Below are positions 35,201 to 43,993 of a DNA stretch of 64,000 bases, piece by piece (the first letter of the stretch is position 1; each line of letters opens with the position of its first letter). Source of the stretch: Gorillibacterium timonense. GTDB lineage: Bacteria; Bacillota; Bacilli; Paenibacillales; NBRC-103111. Location: contig NZ_LN881724.1 of assembly GCF_001457415.1 (NCBI RefSeq), forward strand, positions 620,001-684,000. Reading direction: 5' to 3'. The notes under the pieces were generated by a model. That model was not told where the DNA came from and ran no database searches. It saw nothing but the letters and a program-made list of their open reading frames with translations. Both the position numbers and the translations under genes were made by a program.

Positions 35201-37625
35201 CCCGGAAGTCGTCGATGTACCAGCCGGCCTTATTAACGGTGTTGTCGCTCGTCAGATTGAAGGCGAGCCATACCCGTTCGCCGGCGTAGGCGGTGAGGTC
35301 GATATTTTGAGTCTTCCAGCCGCCGCTGGCTCCGGTGAACGAGGCAAGAGGCAGCGCATCTTCCTCACCTGCTTTTACCAGGTATACGGTGCCTTCGTCA
35401 TAGTTGGTTTCGATGTCATACCAGTGCTTGAAGGTGACGAATGCGCCTCGCGGGCTGCTGCTGAGGTCAATGGGAGGGGAGAGAAGGAAGACGTTGGAGC
35501 TGGCTGCGTAGGTGCCGGTAAGGTTGGTGGCCACCACGTTTTGTCCGGAATAAGCGGCTCCCGGTCCGCTGACGGGGTTGCCCCATTGCCATGCTGGGCC
35601 TGTTCCTCCAGTAGAGAAGCCATACGCGCTCGCTTCGAAATCCTCGAAATACCCTGGAACGACGCCGTCCGAAATCTGCACCGGATAGAGCGGGGAATCG
35701 TAGCCGTTGTTGCCGTAGTCGTTTACGCGAATGCGATATTCAAGTCCCGGCTTTGCAGCAAGCTGTCCGGGAATGACCGCCTCGTACACGCCGTCGCGAT
35801 AATCGCCCGACACTCGGGCGGCGGGAATGCTCGTGAACAGCGAGTCGCCTTTCTTGCGAGCCTGGACTTCGACAGCCGTGATGCTGACATCATCGCGAAC
35901 ACGCGCGCTGATGGTGATGTCGAGGCCGCTAAAGGCCGAAGTAACGGGGGTATGTTCGATGACCGGTTCTTCCAGGTCGTCGCCGCCGGTTACCACCTTC
36001 CCGGAAACGGTACCGCTTCCGACCAGCACCTCATTAACGGCGGCTAAGGCATTGATGATCCCGTAACCGTACCCGTTATTCGGCGTGGTAGGATATTGGG
36101 AGTCTGTCCTGGGGTCGGCGGTTTGGGTGATAATTTCCTCCAATTGGTCGACGGTGAGGGAATGATTGGCCTGCAGCAGCAGGGCGGCGAGAGCCGTCAC
36201 ATGCGGACCGGCCATCGAGGTGCCGTTCCAGCCGCCTTCATACCCGCCGGGTACGGAAGAGCGGATGTTTACGCCAGGTGCCGAAACCTCCGGCTTGATC
36301 TCCCCGTAAGGAGATGGACCGCGCAGGGAAAAGTCTGCGATCTGGCCGTTGATGTTGGTGGCGCCGGTGGCGAAGGATTCCGGATAGTTTGCCGGATTGG
36401 CAACCGACCCCGGTCCGCCTGGATTCGTCAGCTTCACGTTGCCGGCAGAAAACTCGGGGAAGATACCCGCTGCTCGCCAGGCTTGTACCGAAGGACGGAA
36501 CCATTCATCCAGCCCGGCACCGCCGCCCCAGGAGTTGTTGACGACGTCTGGAGCGAGCTCGGGATGAAGATTGCCCTGGGCATCCACCGGAGCAAGAATC
36601 CATTGGGCTCCGGCGAGAATGACGCTGTCGGTCGTACTCGGGTTGAAGATCCGTACGGCGATCCACTTGGCTCCTGGTGCTACGCCGATCTTGTTGGTAC
36701 CGTTCGCCTCCGAGCCGACCATCGTCCCCATCGTATGGGTCCCGTGGCCGTCTTCGTCCGCGGGAAGCCGTGCACCGCTGTGAGCATCGTACCAGCTTAG
36801 CTCGGGGTTCACGACTTCGCCGTTCGCGTTGACGGCGCGCCATTTGCTGTACAGGGCAGGGTGCGTATAATCGACGCCGCTGTCAAGATTCGCGACCACG
36901 ATCCCCGTGCCGTCGATCCCCTTGTCCCATACGGCGGGAACTCCGATCGCCGCGATGTTCCACTCCACATTGGGGTCGGCGGCCAAAGCAGCACCGCTTG
37001 TTGCTTCCGTAGCCACTTCCTCCTTCTCCAACGGAGCAGTAGCCGGTGCTTCGGATGGGGAGGTCGTTACGACTCCCTTATCCAAAAAGTGTTCTTCATC
37101 CGGAAGAATCTTGGCAACCTCCGGCAGTTTAGCGATTTCCTCCATGACGGCTCTCGTGCTCGTGACCGACAAGGCATTGACGATAAAGAAGCTTTGGAAG
37201 CTTTTGACGTTGCCGTTCTGCTTCTCCTTCTCCAGAAGCTTTTCTACCGATCCTTGTGTTTCGGCGGTTACCTGCCGAAGGGCGCTGACCACGGCGTTGC
37301 GCGCCGATAGCTTGGCGGCAGATGGAGTGGCTTTGAGCAAGGTGGACTTTTGCAAGGCTTGGCGAGAAACTTCTGTCGTGTTCACCTGATCCGTCATCTT
37401 GACCAGATAGGAGACATAGTCCGAACTTTCAAACTCCTTGGACAGCTTCGTGGATATTTTGGCATCCGGCGCGGTCTGAGCCGATTGAAGCTCCTGAGAG
37501 CCAAGCACTAGCTTGTCCCCGACAGAGCCAGCAGGTGAGGCGAGGGCCGGAACCGCGAGGGTGAGCGACAGCAGCAGTTTGGCTCCAATCAGAAGAGATC
37601 GTTTTCTTCCATTGCCAATACTCAA
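32232..37625 (-). CDS. bpr: Multidomain secreted subtilisin-family protease (bacillopeptidase F-like)
   Basis: 1797 residues from a TTG preceded by AGGGAGTGG. Signal peptide 1-29 (cut after PALA), I9-like propeptide about 55-195, S8 catalytic domain about 215-535 with Asp248 (NLDSGVD), His294 (DGHGTHTMG), Asn396 (FSAGN) and Ser470 (NGTSMAGPH). Then two immune-inhibitor-A-like jelly-roll modules (about 658-810 and 918-1073, both ending in NKAGWYIDDFR), an Fn3 module between them, two carboxypeptidase-regulatory-like modules (about 1130-1285), Ig-like modules and a C-terminal PKD domain with WNFGDGS. The catalytic part and following modules match Bacillus bacillopeptidase F. It degrades extracellular protein; the tail modules probably bind wall or substrate. 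No SLH or LPXTG anchor. Confidence 0.93.
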   Translation of the reverse strand: MSIGNGRKRSLLIGAKLLLSLTLAVPALASPAGSVGDKLVLGSQELQSAQTAPDAKISTKLSKEFESSDYVSYLVKMTDQVNTTEVSRQALQKSTLLKATPSAAKLSARNAVVSALRQVTAETQGSVEKLLEKEKQNGNVKSFQSFFIVNALSVTSTRAVMEEIAKLPEVAKILPDEEHFLDKGVVTTSPSEAPATAPLEKEEVATEATSGAALAADPNVEWNIAAIGVPAVWDKGIDGTGIVVANLDSGVDYTHPALYSKWRAVNANGEVVNPELSWYDAHSGARLPADEDGHGTHTMGTMVGSEANGTNKIGVAPGAKWIAVRIFNPSTTDSVILAGAQWILAPVDAQGNLHPELAPDVVNNSWGGGAGLDEWFRPSVQAWRAAGIFPEFSAGNVKLTNPGGPGSVANPANYPESFATGATNINGQIADFSLRGPSPYGEIKPEVSAPGVNIRSSVPGGYEGGWNGTSMAGPHVTALAALLLQANHSLTVDQLEEIITQTADPRTDSQYPTTPNNGYGYGIINALAAVNEVLVGSGTVSGKVVTGGDDLEEPVIEHTPVTSAFSGLDITISARVRDDVSITAVEVQARKKGDSLFTSIPAARVSGDYRDGVYEAVIPGQLAAKPGLEYRIRVNDYGNNGYDSPLYPVQISDGVVPGYFEDFEASAYGFSTGGTGPAWQWGNPVSGPGAAYSGQNVVATNLTGTYAASSNVFLLSPPIDLSSSPRGAFVTFKHWYDIETNYDEGTVYLVKAGEEDALPLASFTGASGGWKTQNIDLTAYAGERVWLAFNLTSDNTVNKAGWYIDDFRVEAPDEVLPGAPINLTAVADTVGHVQLNWAPPADEDVKQFVVYRAQEAGDFAPITTTTATSYTDTVTAGVYGSPNDVLYTYKVAAQDFSGNTGPASDPASVTVHFATVLYSDHFDGTTDNGWTHSGVKDEWERGIPSGTGGPASAASLPNVWATDLDSTYENSADYSLYSPVIDLTGQPHAALNFSHWYEIETRYDAGTVEASKDGGATWTELLRFSSSTDGKKWSSVVYDLSAYVGGPVQFRFHLKTDTSVNKAGWYIDDFRITEDTAPTSVPTASRVELADGKVKNDSYLPELQSKTSLLSSAAAHGDIELESLPVGATVTVLETGRSVKADPATGRYSLRHAAGTYTLKAETYGYRAQTKTVTIAQGAEAKVNFSLEPIPHGILQGAVTDQRTGAPIAGAKVSVLEDAAITPATTDANGRYSLDVLEGTYTLSVIADEYHSITKSVTVTAAGLEQNIALKPFVGYSANIAYDDGTAENARAFNAANNGWAVRFTPESASAQVTGASFRFWNTQFPSPGGTAFQYAVYDASGTGGAPGRKLAGPFAGTALRNDQWTNVVFPSAVSVTGDFYIVYIQPQVGTLSPGLATDESSPNAGRSWQVVSGVWTKSPADEGNYMIRAAVRYDAGVPVLLAPEGGTITSQPAVTVNGTSPANGGEIRIYNGTALAATTTVQNGGFQAQVQLGEGDNSLTAEVVVNGAVSDRSLPLVYTLDSTAPVLDVTSPTDRLVTNTEVIRVDGTAQDLHLKEVKINGKAAALTNGAFAERLLVSEGENRITVEAIDLAGNVTTIIRTVTVHTVPPVITGVLPAADVRLAPGGSVKIAFDSNPGLTASFTISLPASPTTFVATETALKETAPGHYEGTFTAPASLRLSGGIITVTARDAAGNLATAQAAGKLYVEEPAAKPPVAVIVAPTKASLDLAIPYSAANSTAPAGKIVKYEWNFGDGSTASTAEVKHKFPKPGTYTVTLTVTDNTGATAKVTKNITIV

Positions 37626-37639
37626 ACTAAACCACTCCC

Positions 37640-37870
37640 TATACTAGGATTTATGATACCATTCAACTAAGCTCGACCTGCTGTCACCGGAAGAGGCGAC
37701 AATCGAGCTTCTGATTTCGTTCGACGAGATACCGGAATGCGGTTCTTCTCGCATCTCGTCAGCCGCGCAGGATGCGGCAAGTCTCGCCAGAGAGCAAACC
37801 GTTTCGATAGGCGAGGCGCCTTTCGTCCGGCTTCCGCGCCTTTGATCCTCCTTTCGTCAAAGTCTCTCTA
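37640..37870 (-). other. Structured 5' leader of the protease gene, unassigned
   Basis: The gap upstream of the protease is GC-rich and foldable when read on the reverse strand: GACGAGAT pairs with ATCTCGTC around 37695-37760 (22 bases between), GCCGC with GCGCGGC around 37760-37785, CTCGCC with GGCGAG around 37784-37816, and GGCGC with GCGCC around 37813-37840. Purine loops GACGAAAG and CGGAAGCC recur. It looks like a long structured untranslated leader; I could not match it to a riboswitch class. Confidence 0.35.
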
Positions 37871-38512
37871 CCGTTGCTCGCAGTCTGGCTGATAACCGCT
37901 CTATGATCGTTTATAACACGAAAATACAGGAATGGGTATAGAACCCAATTACTGGATTTAAACGGTTAAAAGTGATTTTCTAAATCGTGTTTCTCTCCGT
38001 TCTCGCCTCATGCCGACATTGAAAACCCTCTCAATCAGAAAATGTAAGAAATTTCTTCCTTTGATCAGACATGGACATTCGAAATTTGTGTTTGTTCCTG
38101 GACCCCAAGGCTTGGACCGAAAGACCTGTCATGCTTTTGCGGCCCGATTATCTCCAGCGGCATCCGCTTGTATCTGGAACAATATCTGTCGACTCTTTGT
38201 TATCCAAAATCTACCGATTCTGTCTCGTTGTGCTACGCCCTCCTGGAGGACCATTCTCGGTAAGCGGAAAGAATGAGCCCGGCTTCTCTCCCGCAGAATG
38301 GTGGTTGTCTTCCGCAGCAATTGGGTATTCTACCAATAAGAGCATGTATGCAAACCTGATTTTTGGTCGAATCCGTTGAGTGGTTTCCCCTGACGATAGC
38401 CGCATATGGTTAATCTTCCGGCGCTTCTCACCTGCTAATCGATCCTTTCATGGGTTTGCAAACACGCTCTAGCCGAAAGGTGATTCATTCAAGCGAAGAG
38501 AGGGGATGCATC
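37871..38512. other. Intergenic region, nothing recognised
   Basis: AT-richer than its surroundings; probably holds the promoters of the flanking divergent genes (TATAAA-like element on the reverse strand near 37910). Open frames here show no family features or ribosome sites. Confidence 0.35.
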
Positions 38513-39007
38513 ATGGCAACGCATACGGCAGATACCCATCAGGAAGCCGTCGAGACGGTTCGAGATCTCATGAAAGGTATCGACATCGCCATGCTCACGA
38601 CGGTGACGGACGAAGGGTTGGTATCCCGTCCCATGAAGACGCAGGAAGTGGAGTTTGACGGGGACTTGTGGTTTCTCACCAAGAAGGACACGGGGAAATA
38701 CGAAGACCTCGTGAGTAATCCCCATGTGAACGTTGCGTTCGTCGGCAAATCGTACCTGTCAGTCCGGGGTACGGCAGAGCTCATCCAAAGCCCCGCCAAG
38801 ATCCGGGAATATTGGAATGCCGCGTATGAGAAATTCCTGGAGACGTCGAGCGACGATCCCAACCTGATCCTGATCAAGGTGAAGGCGGAAACGGCCGAGT
38901 ACTGGGAGACCGGCAGCATGACCAAGATGGTGAAGCGCCTCTTCCAGAAAATCACCGGCAACGGAGAGAAGGATTCGGGCTTGAATGAGACGATTGAGTT
39001 GGGGTAA
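38513..39007 (+). CDS. Pyridoxamine 5'-phosphate oxidase-fold general stress protein
   Basis: 164 residues from the ATG at 38513, with GAGAGGGG upstream. Split-barrel flavin-binding fold: DIAMLTTVTDEGLVSRPM, then DLWFLTKKDTGKYEDL and NVAFVGKSYLSVRGTAEL, then a C-terminal AEYWETGSMTKMVKRLF tail as in B. subtilis YdaG (general stress protein 26). Probably binds FMN; the reaction is unknown. Confidence 0.88.
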   Translation: MATHTADTHQEAVETVRDLMKGIDIAMLTTVTDEGLVSRPMKTQEVEFDGDLWFLTKKDTGKYEDLVSNPHVNVAFVGKSYLSVRGTAELIQSPAKIREYWNAAYEKFLETSSDDPNLILIKVKAETAEYWETGSMTKMVKRLFQKITGNGEKDSGLNETIELG

Positions 39008-39049
39008 GACCTGGAGCATGTTTGCATACACGCTCTGCTATTCGCAAAA

Positions 39050-39084
39050 AACGGCCTTTCAGAGAAACTCTCTGGAAGGCCGTT
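39050..39084 (-). terminator. Terminator of the sigma-ABC operon
   Basis: AACGGCCTTTCAGAGA faces TCTCTGGAAGGCCGTT with one mismatch; the reverse strand ends in TTTTTT. Confidence 0.8.
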
Positions 39085-39096
39085 GCCGTTATTGCG

Positions 39097-40359
39097 TTAG
39101 ACAACCTGATGGTTGCGAAAGCCCCGATATGCGAAAGGAATGACGAGGAGTGCAATCAAGAAGGCGACGGCTCCGATCATGTACGGCTGCGGAATTTGCC
39201 ATCCGAAGAGGTGATAGAGCTCATAACTCCGGAAGGCATCGATGTTTCCCACTTGTTTTCCGGGAAGGAGAGCGAGTAGATGATTGAAGAGCCGACTCGT
39301 CTTGCTTTCGGAGATGAACATCGGTCCGAACAAGAGAATAATGGTGCAGACGATAACCGGGAAGGGCGATTTCATCCGTGAGGAGAACAAGAGCGTCACT
39401 CCGGTCATCATAAGACTGCCCAGATAGCCGAGCAGGGACAGCCACAGGTACGTCTCCAAGGCGGTAAGCGGAAAGGGGGAGAGCAAGTAACGTAAGCCTA
39501 CCGTTTGCAGAGAGGCATTCCACCCCGAAGCTCCGTATACGGCAAATACGGATGTTGTAAAAGAAAGCCATCCGAACAGGAACATCCCGGTTGCGAAGGC
39601 GAAAGCCGCCATCAGCTTGGCGCGAATGACTTTGCCTCGTCCATGTCTCGTCGAGAGCACGATGGCTGCGGCGCCGGTCTGGTACTCGGAGGCAAATACA
39701 GGCGCGGTGTAGACACAGATCACAAAGGTGGCGATCAAGAAGATGAAGGACGAATTCCTAAGTAGAGTCTGCCAGCCTCCGGTGTAGTCTACCCGGAAGG
39801 GGGTGCTTATCTTCGCGTTCATGTTCTCATAATACGTTTTGTCCGCTGCGGAATAATTGCCGTAGGAGTAATCCATGTTGAGGTAAGCCTGAACCTGCTC
39901 CATCCGCTTTTCATAGAAGTCATTTAGATCGTTTGGTGAAAGGCTGTCGACGATGTAGTAATCATATTGATCGATGGGAGAATAAACGTCGCGAAGGAAG
40001 TCGAGTACAAAATGATACGGATAGACCTTATAGTAGGCTTCATTTGTAAGCACCCTCTTCCCGATATCGGAACGATAAACACCCAGATTGGCAGGATCAT
40101 CACGAATGGCACGATAGCCCTTGAGCGCATCTTCAAACACCTTCGGTGTAAGCGGGCCTGCGAAGGCTTGGGCATACCTCTTCTCCAGGGAAATGGTCGC
40201 CATTCCGTTCACTTCCCCGTGGCTATCGTACGAAGGTCCATCCTGAAGGGCGTCTACCACGGAGCCGTACAAGGCGAACAACAGCATCGCGAGCAGGCCG
40301 AACAGGACGGATTTGCGTCGCATCAGCTTGCGAAGTTCAAAGCGGGTTAAGGTACTCAT
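39097..40359 (-). CDS. ABC-2 type permease, copy 2 of a tandem pair
   Basis: 420 residues. One N-terminal helix (VLFGLLAMLLFALYGSVVD) is followed by an extracytoplasmic domain of about 150 residues (about 40-200, with YSPIDQYDYYIVDSLSP), then five or six helices, the last around GAVAFLIALLVIPFAYRGF. The segment FASEYQTGAAAIVLSTRHGR is the cytoplasmic coupling loop. It is closely similar over its whole length to the next gene and must have arisen by tandem duplication. Last gene of a sigma factor / ABC operon, 72 bases after its paralogue. Confidence 0.85.
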   Translation of the reverse strand: MSTLTRFELRKLMRRKSVLFGLLAMLLFALYGSVVDALQDGPSYDSHGEVNGMATISLEKRYAQAFAGPLTPKVFEDALKGYRAIRDDPANLGVYRSDIGKRVLTNEAYYKVYPYHFVLDFLRDVYSPIDQYDYYIVDSLSPNDLNDFYEKRMEQVQAYLNMDYSYGNYSAADKTYYENMNAKISTPFRVDYTGGWQTLLRNSSFIFLIATFVICVYTAPVFASEYQTGAAAIVLSTRHGRGKVIRAKLMAAFAFATGMFLFGWLSFTTSVFAVYGASGWNASLQTVGLRYLLSPFPLTALETYLWLSLLGYLGSLMMTGVTLLFSSRMKSPFPVIVCTIILLFGPMFISESKTSRLFNHLLALLPGKQVGNIDAFRSYELYHLFGWQIPQPYMIGAVAFLIALLVIPFAYRGFRNHQVV

Positions 40360-40431
40360 AAGTGAGCCTCCTTTTCTCCGAGAGAGTTAACTTCGGATTG
40401 GTCACGGATGATACAAGCTATCCGCTGTCTG

Positions 40432-41688
40432 TTAGACAACCTGATGCTTGCGGAAGCCCTGGTACGCAAAAGGGAGTGCGAGTAGCGTAACCAAGAAGGC
40501 GACGGCTCCGATCATGTACGGCTGCGGAATTTGCCATCCGAAGAGGTGGTAGAGCTCATAGTTGCGGAAGCTATCGACGATCTCTGTCTGTTTACCGGGA
40601 AGCAGAGCAATCACATGATTGAAGAGCCGACTCGTCTTGCTGGCGGAGATGAACATCGGTCCGAACAAGAGAATGACGGTGCAGACGATAACCGGAAAAG
40701 GCGATTTCATTCGCGAGGAGAACAGCAGCGTCAGACCAGTCATCATGAGGCCGCCTAAATAGCCGAGAAGAGACACCCACAGGTAACTCTCCAACGCAGT
40801 TAGCGGGAATGGGGAAAGCAAGTAGCGGTCCACCAACTGCAGAGAGACATACCACCCCGAGGCTCCGTATACGGCAAATACGACCGTTGTAAAAGCAAGC
40901 CATCCGAAGAGGAACATCCCGGTTGCAAAAAGAAAGGCACCCTTCAGCTTGGCGTGAATGGCTTTGCCTCGTCCGTGCCGCGTCGAGAGCACGATGGCCG
41001 CAGCGCCGGTCTGGTATTCGGAAGCAAACACAGGCGCGGTGCAAACGCAGATTATGAAGATGGCGAGCAAGAAGACGACGGAGGAATTCTCAAGAAGCTT
41101 TCCCCATCCCCCGGAGTAGCCCGCCTGGAAGGGGGTGCTTATCTTCGCGTTCATGCGTTCATAATACGTTTTGTCCGCTTCGGAATAATTGCCGTAGGAG
41201 TAATCTGCATGGAGGTAAGCGTGAACCTTTTCCATCCGCTTTTCATAAAAGTCCGGTAGTTTTGTTGGCGAAAGGCTGTCGACAATGAAATAATCATACT
41301 GGCCGATTGGAGAATAAACGTTACGCATGAAGTCGAGTGCGAAAAAATACGGATATGCCTGATAGAATGCTTCATTGGACAGCGACATTCTCCCGGCATC
41401 GGGATCGTAGACCCCCTGGTTCTTGGGATCATCATTAATGGCGCGATAGCCCCTGAGCGCGTCTTCAAGCACCTTCGGAGTAAGGGGGCCTTCGAAGGCT
41501 TGGGCATACTTCTTATCCAAGGAAATGGCTGCCATTCCTTTAACTACGCCTTCGCTATCGTATGACCTTTCCAGTAGGGCAGGCACCAGGCCGCCGAGCA
41601 GGGCAATTGCCAGCATCGCGAGCAGGCCGAACAAGGTGGATTTGCTGCGCGTAAGCTTTCGTAGTTCAAATCGGGTTAGGGCATTCAT
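40432..41688 (-). CDS. ABC-2 type permease, copy 1 of a tandem pair
   Basis: 418 residues with the same plan as its downstream paralogue: N-terminal helix, large extracytoplasmic domain, coupling loop FASEYQTGAAAIVLSTRHGR, and C-terminal helices. The start overlaps the ATPase stop by four bases, so this copy is translationally coupled to the ATPase. Two different permease chains with one ATPase suggest a heterodimeric membrane part. Confidence 0.87.
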   Translation of the reverse strand: MNALTRFELRKLTRSKSTLFGLLAMLAIALLGGLVPALLERSYDSEGVVKGMAAISLDKKYAQAFEGPLTPKVLEDALRGYRAINDDPKNQGVYDPDAGRMSLSNEAFYQAYPYFFALDFMRNVYSPIGQYDYFIVDSLSPTKLPDFYEKRMEKVHAYLHADYSYGNYSEADKTYYERMNAKISTPFQAGYSGGWGKLLENSSVVFLLAIFIICVCTAPVFASEYQTGAAAIVLSTRHGRGKAIHAKLKGAFLFATGMFLFGWLAFTTVVFAVYGASGWYVSLQLVDRYLLSPFPLTALESYLWVSLLGYLGGLMMTGLTLLFSSRMKSPFPVIVCTVILLFGPMFISASKTSRLFNHVIALLPGKQTEIVDSFRNYELYHLFGWQIPQPYMIGAVAFLVTLLALPFAYQGFRKHQVV

Positions 41689-42587
41689 GCGTGAGCCTCC
41701 TCTTTTCCAGGGGCTGGAGCGACGGATTGATCGCGGAAATGATACAAATACAGATCTTCCAGAGTAGGAGTGGCAGGTACCGCATCCGTTGTCGGCCGCG
41801 CAGCCGAGATGACGCGGAGTTCGACATAGGGGCCGTCATGCTTCAGATTGCTGATGACAAGGTCGCCTCCTACATGCTCCGCTTCGGCTGGCGTGAGTCG
41901 ACAGTTCCAGACGAATCCCTCCATGGAGGAGGTCAATTCCTGTGCGGTGCCGCTCATGAGGAAGCGCCCCTTCTTCATGATGAGAATCCGATCGGCGATG
42001 TACTCGATATCGGGAACGATATGCGTGGAGAGAAGAATGATCTTGTCCTTGGCCAGATCCGCGATCATGTTCCGGAAGCGGACTCGCTCCTTCGGATCAA
42101 GGCCGGCCGTGGGCTCGTCCAGCACGAGGATGCGGGGATCATTCAGCAATGCCTGGGCAATGCCTAGGCGCTGTTTCATTCCACCGGAGAAGGTGCGAAT
42201 TTTCTTGCGCGCTGACTCCGTCAAGGCTACCTGTTCCAGCAGCGCTCGGCTCTTGCGTTTGGCTGCGGGAGTCGACAGTCCCTTCAGGGCCGCAACATAA
42301 AGCAGAAATTCTTCGGCGGAGAAGTCGGGGTAATAACCGAAATCCTGAGGCAGATAGCCGAGCAGGTCGCGGTATCGTTCACCCAGCGCGGCAATGTCCT
42401 GTCCGTCCAAGCAAATCCGTCCGGCTGTCGGGTTCAGGATGCCGCAAATCATGCGCATGAGCGTGGTCTTCCCGGCGCCATTGGCGCCAAGCAGACCATA
42501 GACGCCTGCGTTCATTCGGGTGGATACGCCGTCAACGACAGGTATACCGGCGAATCGTTTGCTGATGCCTTCAAGTGCGAGTTCCAA
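41685..42587 (-). CDS. ABC transporter ATP-binding protein
   Basis: 300 residues. Walker A GANGAGKTT, signature FSGGMKQRLGIAQAL, Walker B ILVLDEPTAGLDP and H-loop LLSTHIVPDIE. The C-terminal 80 residues (from about 215) vary as in antibiotic-type ATPases. Serves the two permeases downstream. Located directly after the polytopic membrane protein of the same operon. Confidence 0.92.
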   Translation of the reverse strand: MELALEGISKRFAGIPVVDGVSTRMNAGVYGLLGANGAGKTTLMRMICGILNPTAGRICLDGQDIAALGERYRDLLGYLPQDFGYYPDFSAEEFLLYVAALKGLSTPAAKRKSRALLEQVALTESARKKIRTFSGGMKQRLGIAQALLNDPRILVLDEPTAGLDPKERVRFRNMIADLAKDKIILLSTHIVPDIEYIADRILIMKKGRFLMSGTAQELTSSMEGFVWNCRLTPAEAEHVGGDLVISNLKHDGPYVELRVISAARPTTDAVPATPTLEDLYLYHFRDQSVAPAPGKEEAHA

Positions 42588-42633
42588 CGATAATGCCTCC
42601 TTGTTTTGAATGATGGAGTTGGTGAGTGAGAGT

Positions 42634-43443
42634 TCACAATGGGCTGCTGATCTCTATTTGGCGGCAGGTGTTCAGCAGCTTGCGCAGCTCGCGAATCAGA
42701 GCAAGGGAGGATAGCAGCAGGACGACGGCCCAAATGCCGAGCGAGGAGCTCTCATAGACGAGAGCGTTCAGCCCGGTCTGGTTCTCGGTCCGATAGGCGC
42801 AGGCTACCTGCACAGTCAGAAGGAGCAGGATATACGCGGCGCAGCCAAAGCCTTTGTCCCGGATGCGAGGAGAATTGAGCAGCCATAGACAGCCGACGCA
42901 GGCCACTGTAAACGGGGTAAACAGATAGAGCAGCATTCGCCCCAAGTCCTGCCCCCATTCCAGGCTGAACAATCCGGCGAGAACGCCGAGTCCCACGATG
43001 TCGATCAGCGCGAGCAGACTCAGGCGGGCTAAGAATAACCGGTCCAGGGAGTACAGGGTGCTCATCTCAAGCTCAACCATCCGGCTGGCGAAGGAGCGGG
43101 AGAGAGTCTGAATTCCGATGAGCACAAGAAGCGGGGCGGCGGTGGAGAGCAGCGCAAGCAGCTGCAAGCGCTCGCCGGACGAATCCTCCGGCATCCGGTG
43201 AATCAGAGCAGCTGCCATCAGGAGGACCCCTGCATGAAGGAACCAAACCCGCAAACCGATAAAGCGGAGCTGTCGGATGTAAAAATCCTTAAACGAGATA
43301 CGCCGTTCTTGATCCTTCCGCAGCTTCTCTTCTAGGATCAAGCGAGAATGCTTGACGGTCTCCGCGATCCGCTCGGGATCATGGCCGGGAGCAGGGGGAA
43401 GCGGGAGACGGGCGGGCAGCTGGCTTCTCCGGTTCTTCATCAT
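42634..43443 (-). CDS. Polytopic membrane protein, possible sigma-factor partner
   Basis: 269 residues, ATG after AAGGAGG. The first 60 residues are hydrophilic and charged (RIAETVKHSRLILEEKLRKD), followed by about six helices. Its start lies inside the sigma-factor gene, overlapping by 65 bases, the typical arrangement for a sigma/anti-sigma pair, so the cytoplasmic N-terminus could hold the sigma factor. No known anti-sigma motif is visible, so this is inference. It could also be another transporter subunit. Confidence 0.75.
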   Translation of the reverse strand: MMKNRRSQLPARLPLPPAPGHDPERIAETVKHSRLILEEKLRKDQERRISFKDFYIRQLRFIGLRVWFLHAGVLLMAAALIHRMPEDSSGERLQLLALLSTAAPLLVLIGIQTLSRSFASRMVELEMSTLYSLDRLFLARLSLLALIDIVGLGVLAGLFSLEWGQDLGRMLLYLFTPFTVACVGCLWLLNSPRIRDKGFGCAAYILLLLTVQVACAYRTENQTGLNALVYESSSLGIWAVVLLLSSLALIRELRKLLNTCRQIEISSPL

Positions 43444-43975
43444 CGGTTTCCTCCTTTTGAATGATCTTCTTTAAGGCGGCGAGTCCACGCTTCACCCGGT
43501 ATTGGGCGGTATAGAGGTTTACACCGGTAATGGCGGAGATTTCACGGAACCGCAGCCCGTAGCTGTAGCGAAGGATGACCGCCTCCTGCAGCTCGTCCGG
43601 CAAATGAGCGAGCCATCGCACAAGCTCCCGGCTCTGCCAAACCCGCTCCGCGGTCTCTTCCGCTGAAGGTGCCGTTCCCAGGGCTGACTCAGCGATTTGG
43701 TCCAGTCCCACCTGCGATAGGTCTTTCCTAGCGTTGCTCGCGAGCCTGCGGGCAATGGTATATAGATAGGCGCGGCACTTGCCGGTGTGGGTGTAGCGGT
43801 CCAGGGAACGAAAGAAACGATAGAATGTTTCCTGAGTGAGATCCTGTGCCATCGCCGCATTGCCGGTTTTCCAATAGCAGTATCGGCAGATGCTGTCGTA
43901 ATGGCGTTCGATCAATTGATTCAGCGCGTCGGGATCTCCGCCATGAATCCGTTCGAGCAGTTCAGCGTCGTCCAA
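43379..43975 (-). CDS. ECF-type RNA polymerase sigma factor
   Basis: 198 residues from the TTG at 43975, preferred because AAGGAGAGG lies just upstream; the GTG at 43993 would bury that site. Region 2 (QLIERHYDSICRYCYWKTGN, DLTQETFYRFFRSLDRY) and region 4 (LPDELQEAVILRYSYGLRFR, GVNLYTAQYRVKRGLAAL) are intact and no region 3 domain is present, as in the ECF group. The Pro-rich tail overlaps the next gene. It probably drives its own operon in response to an envelope signal. Confidence 0.9.
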   Translation of the reverse strand: MDDAELLERIHGGDPDALNQLIERHYDSICRYCYWKTGNAAMAQDLTQETFYRFFRSLDRYTHTGKCRAYLYTIARRLASNARKDLSQVGLDQIAESALGTAPSAEETAERVWQSRELVRWLAHLPDELQEAVILRYSYGLRFREISAITGVNLYTAQYRVKRGLAALKKIIQKEETDDEEPEKPAARPSPASPCSRP

Positions 43976-43993
43976 GGGTTCCTCTCCTTCCAC

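Noticed and set aside
32622-36047. Long forward-strand open frames opposite the protease gene
   Set aside because: They are antisense shadows of a biased reading frame; no family features or ribosome sites.
37790-37815. c-di-GMP-I riboswitch likeness (GCAAACC...TTCGATAGG on the forward strand)
   Set aside because: Only the first conserved block resembles the class; the GGACGCAAAGCC and receptor-loop parts are missing, and the strand is wrong for the protease gene.
38010-38379. Open frames of about 90-100 codons
   Set aside because: No ribosome site, no family features, and in AT-shifted intergenic sequence.
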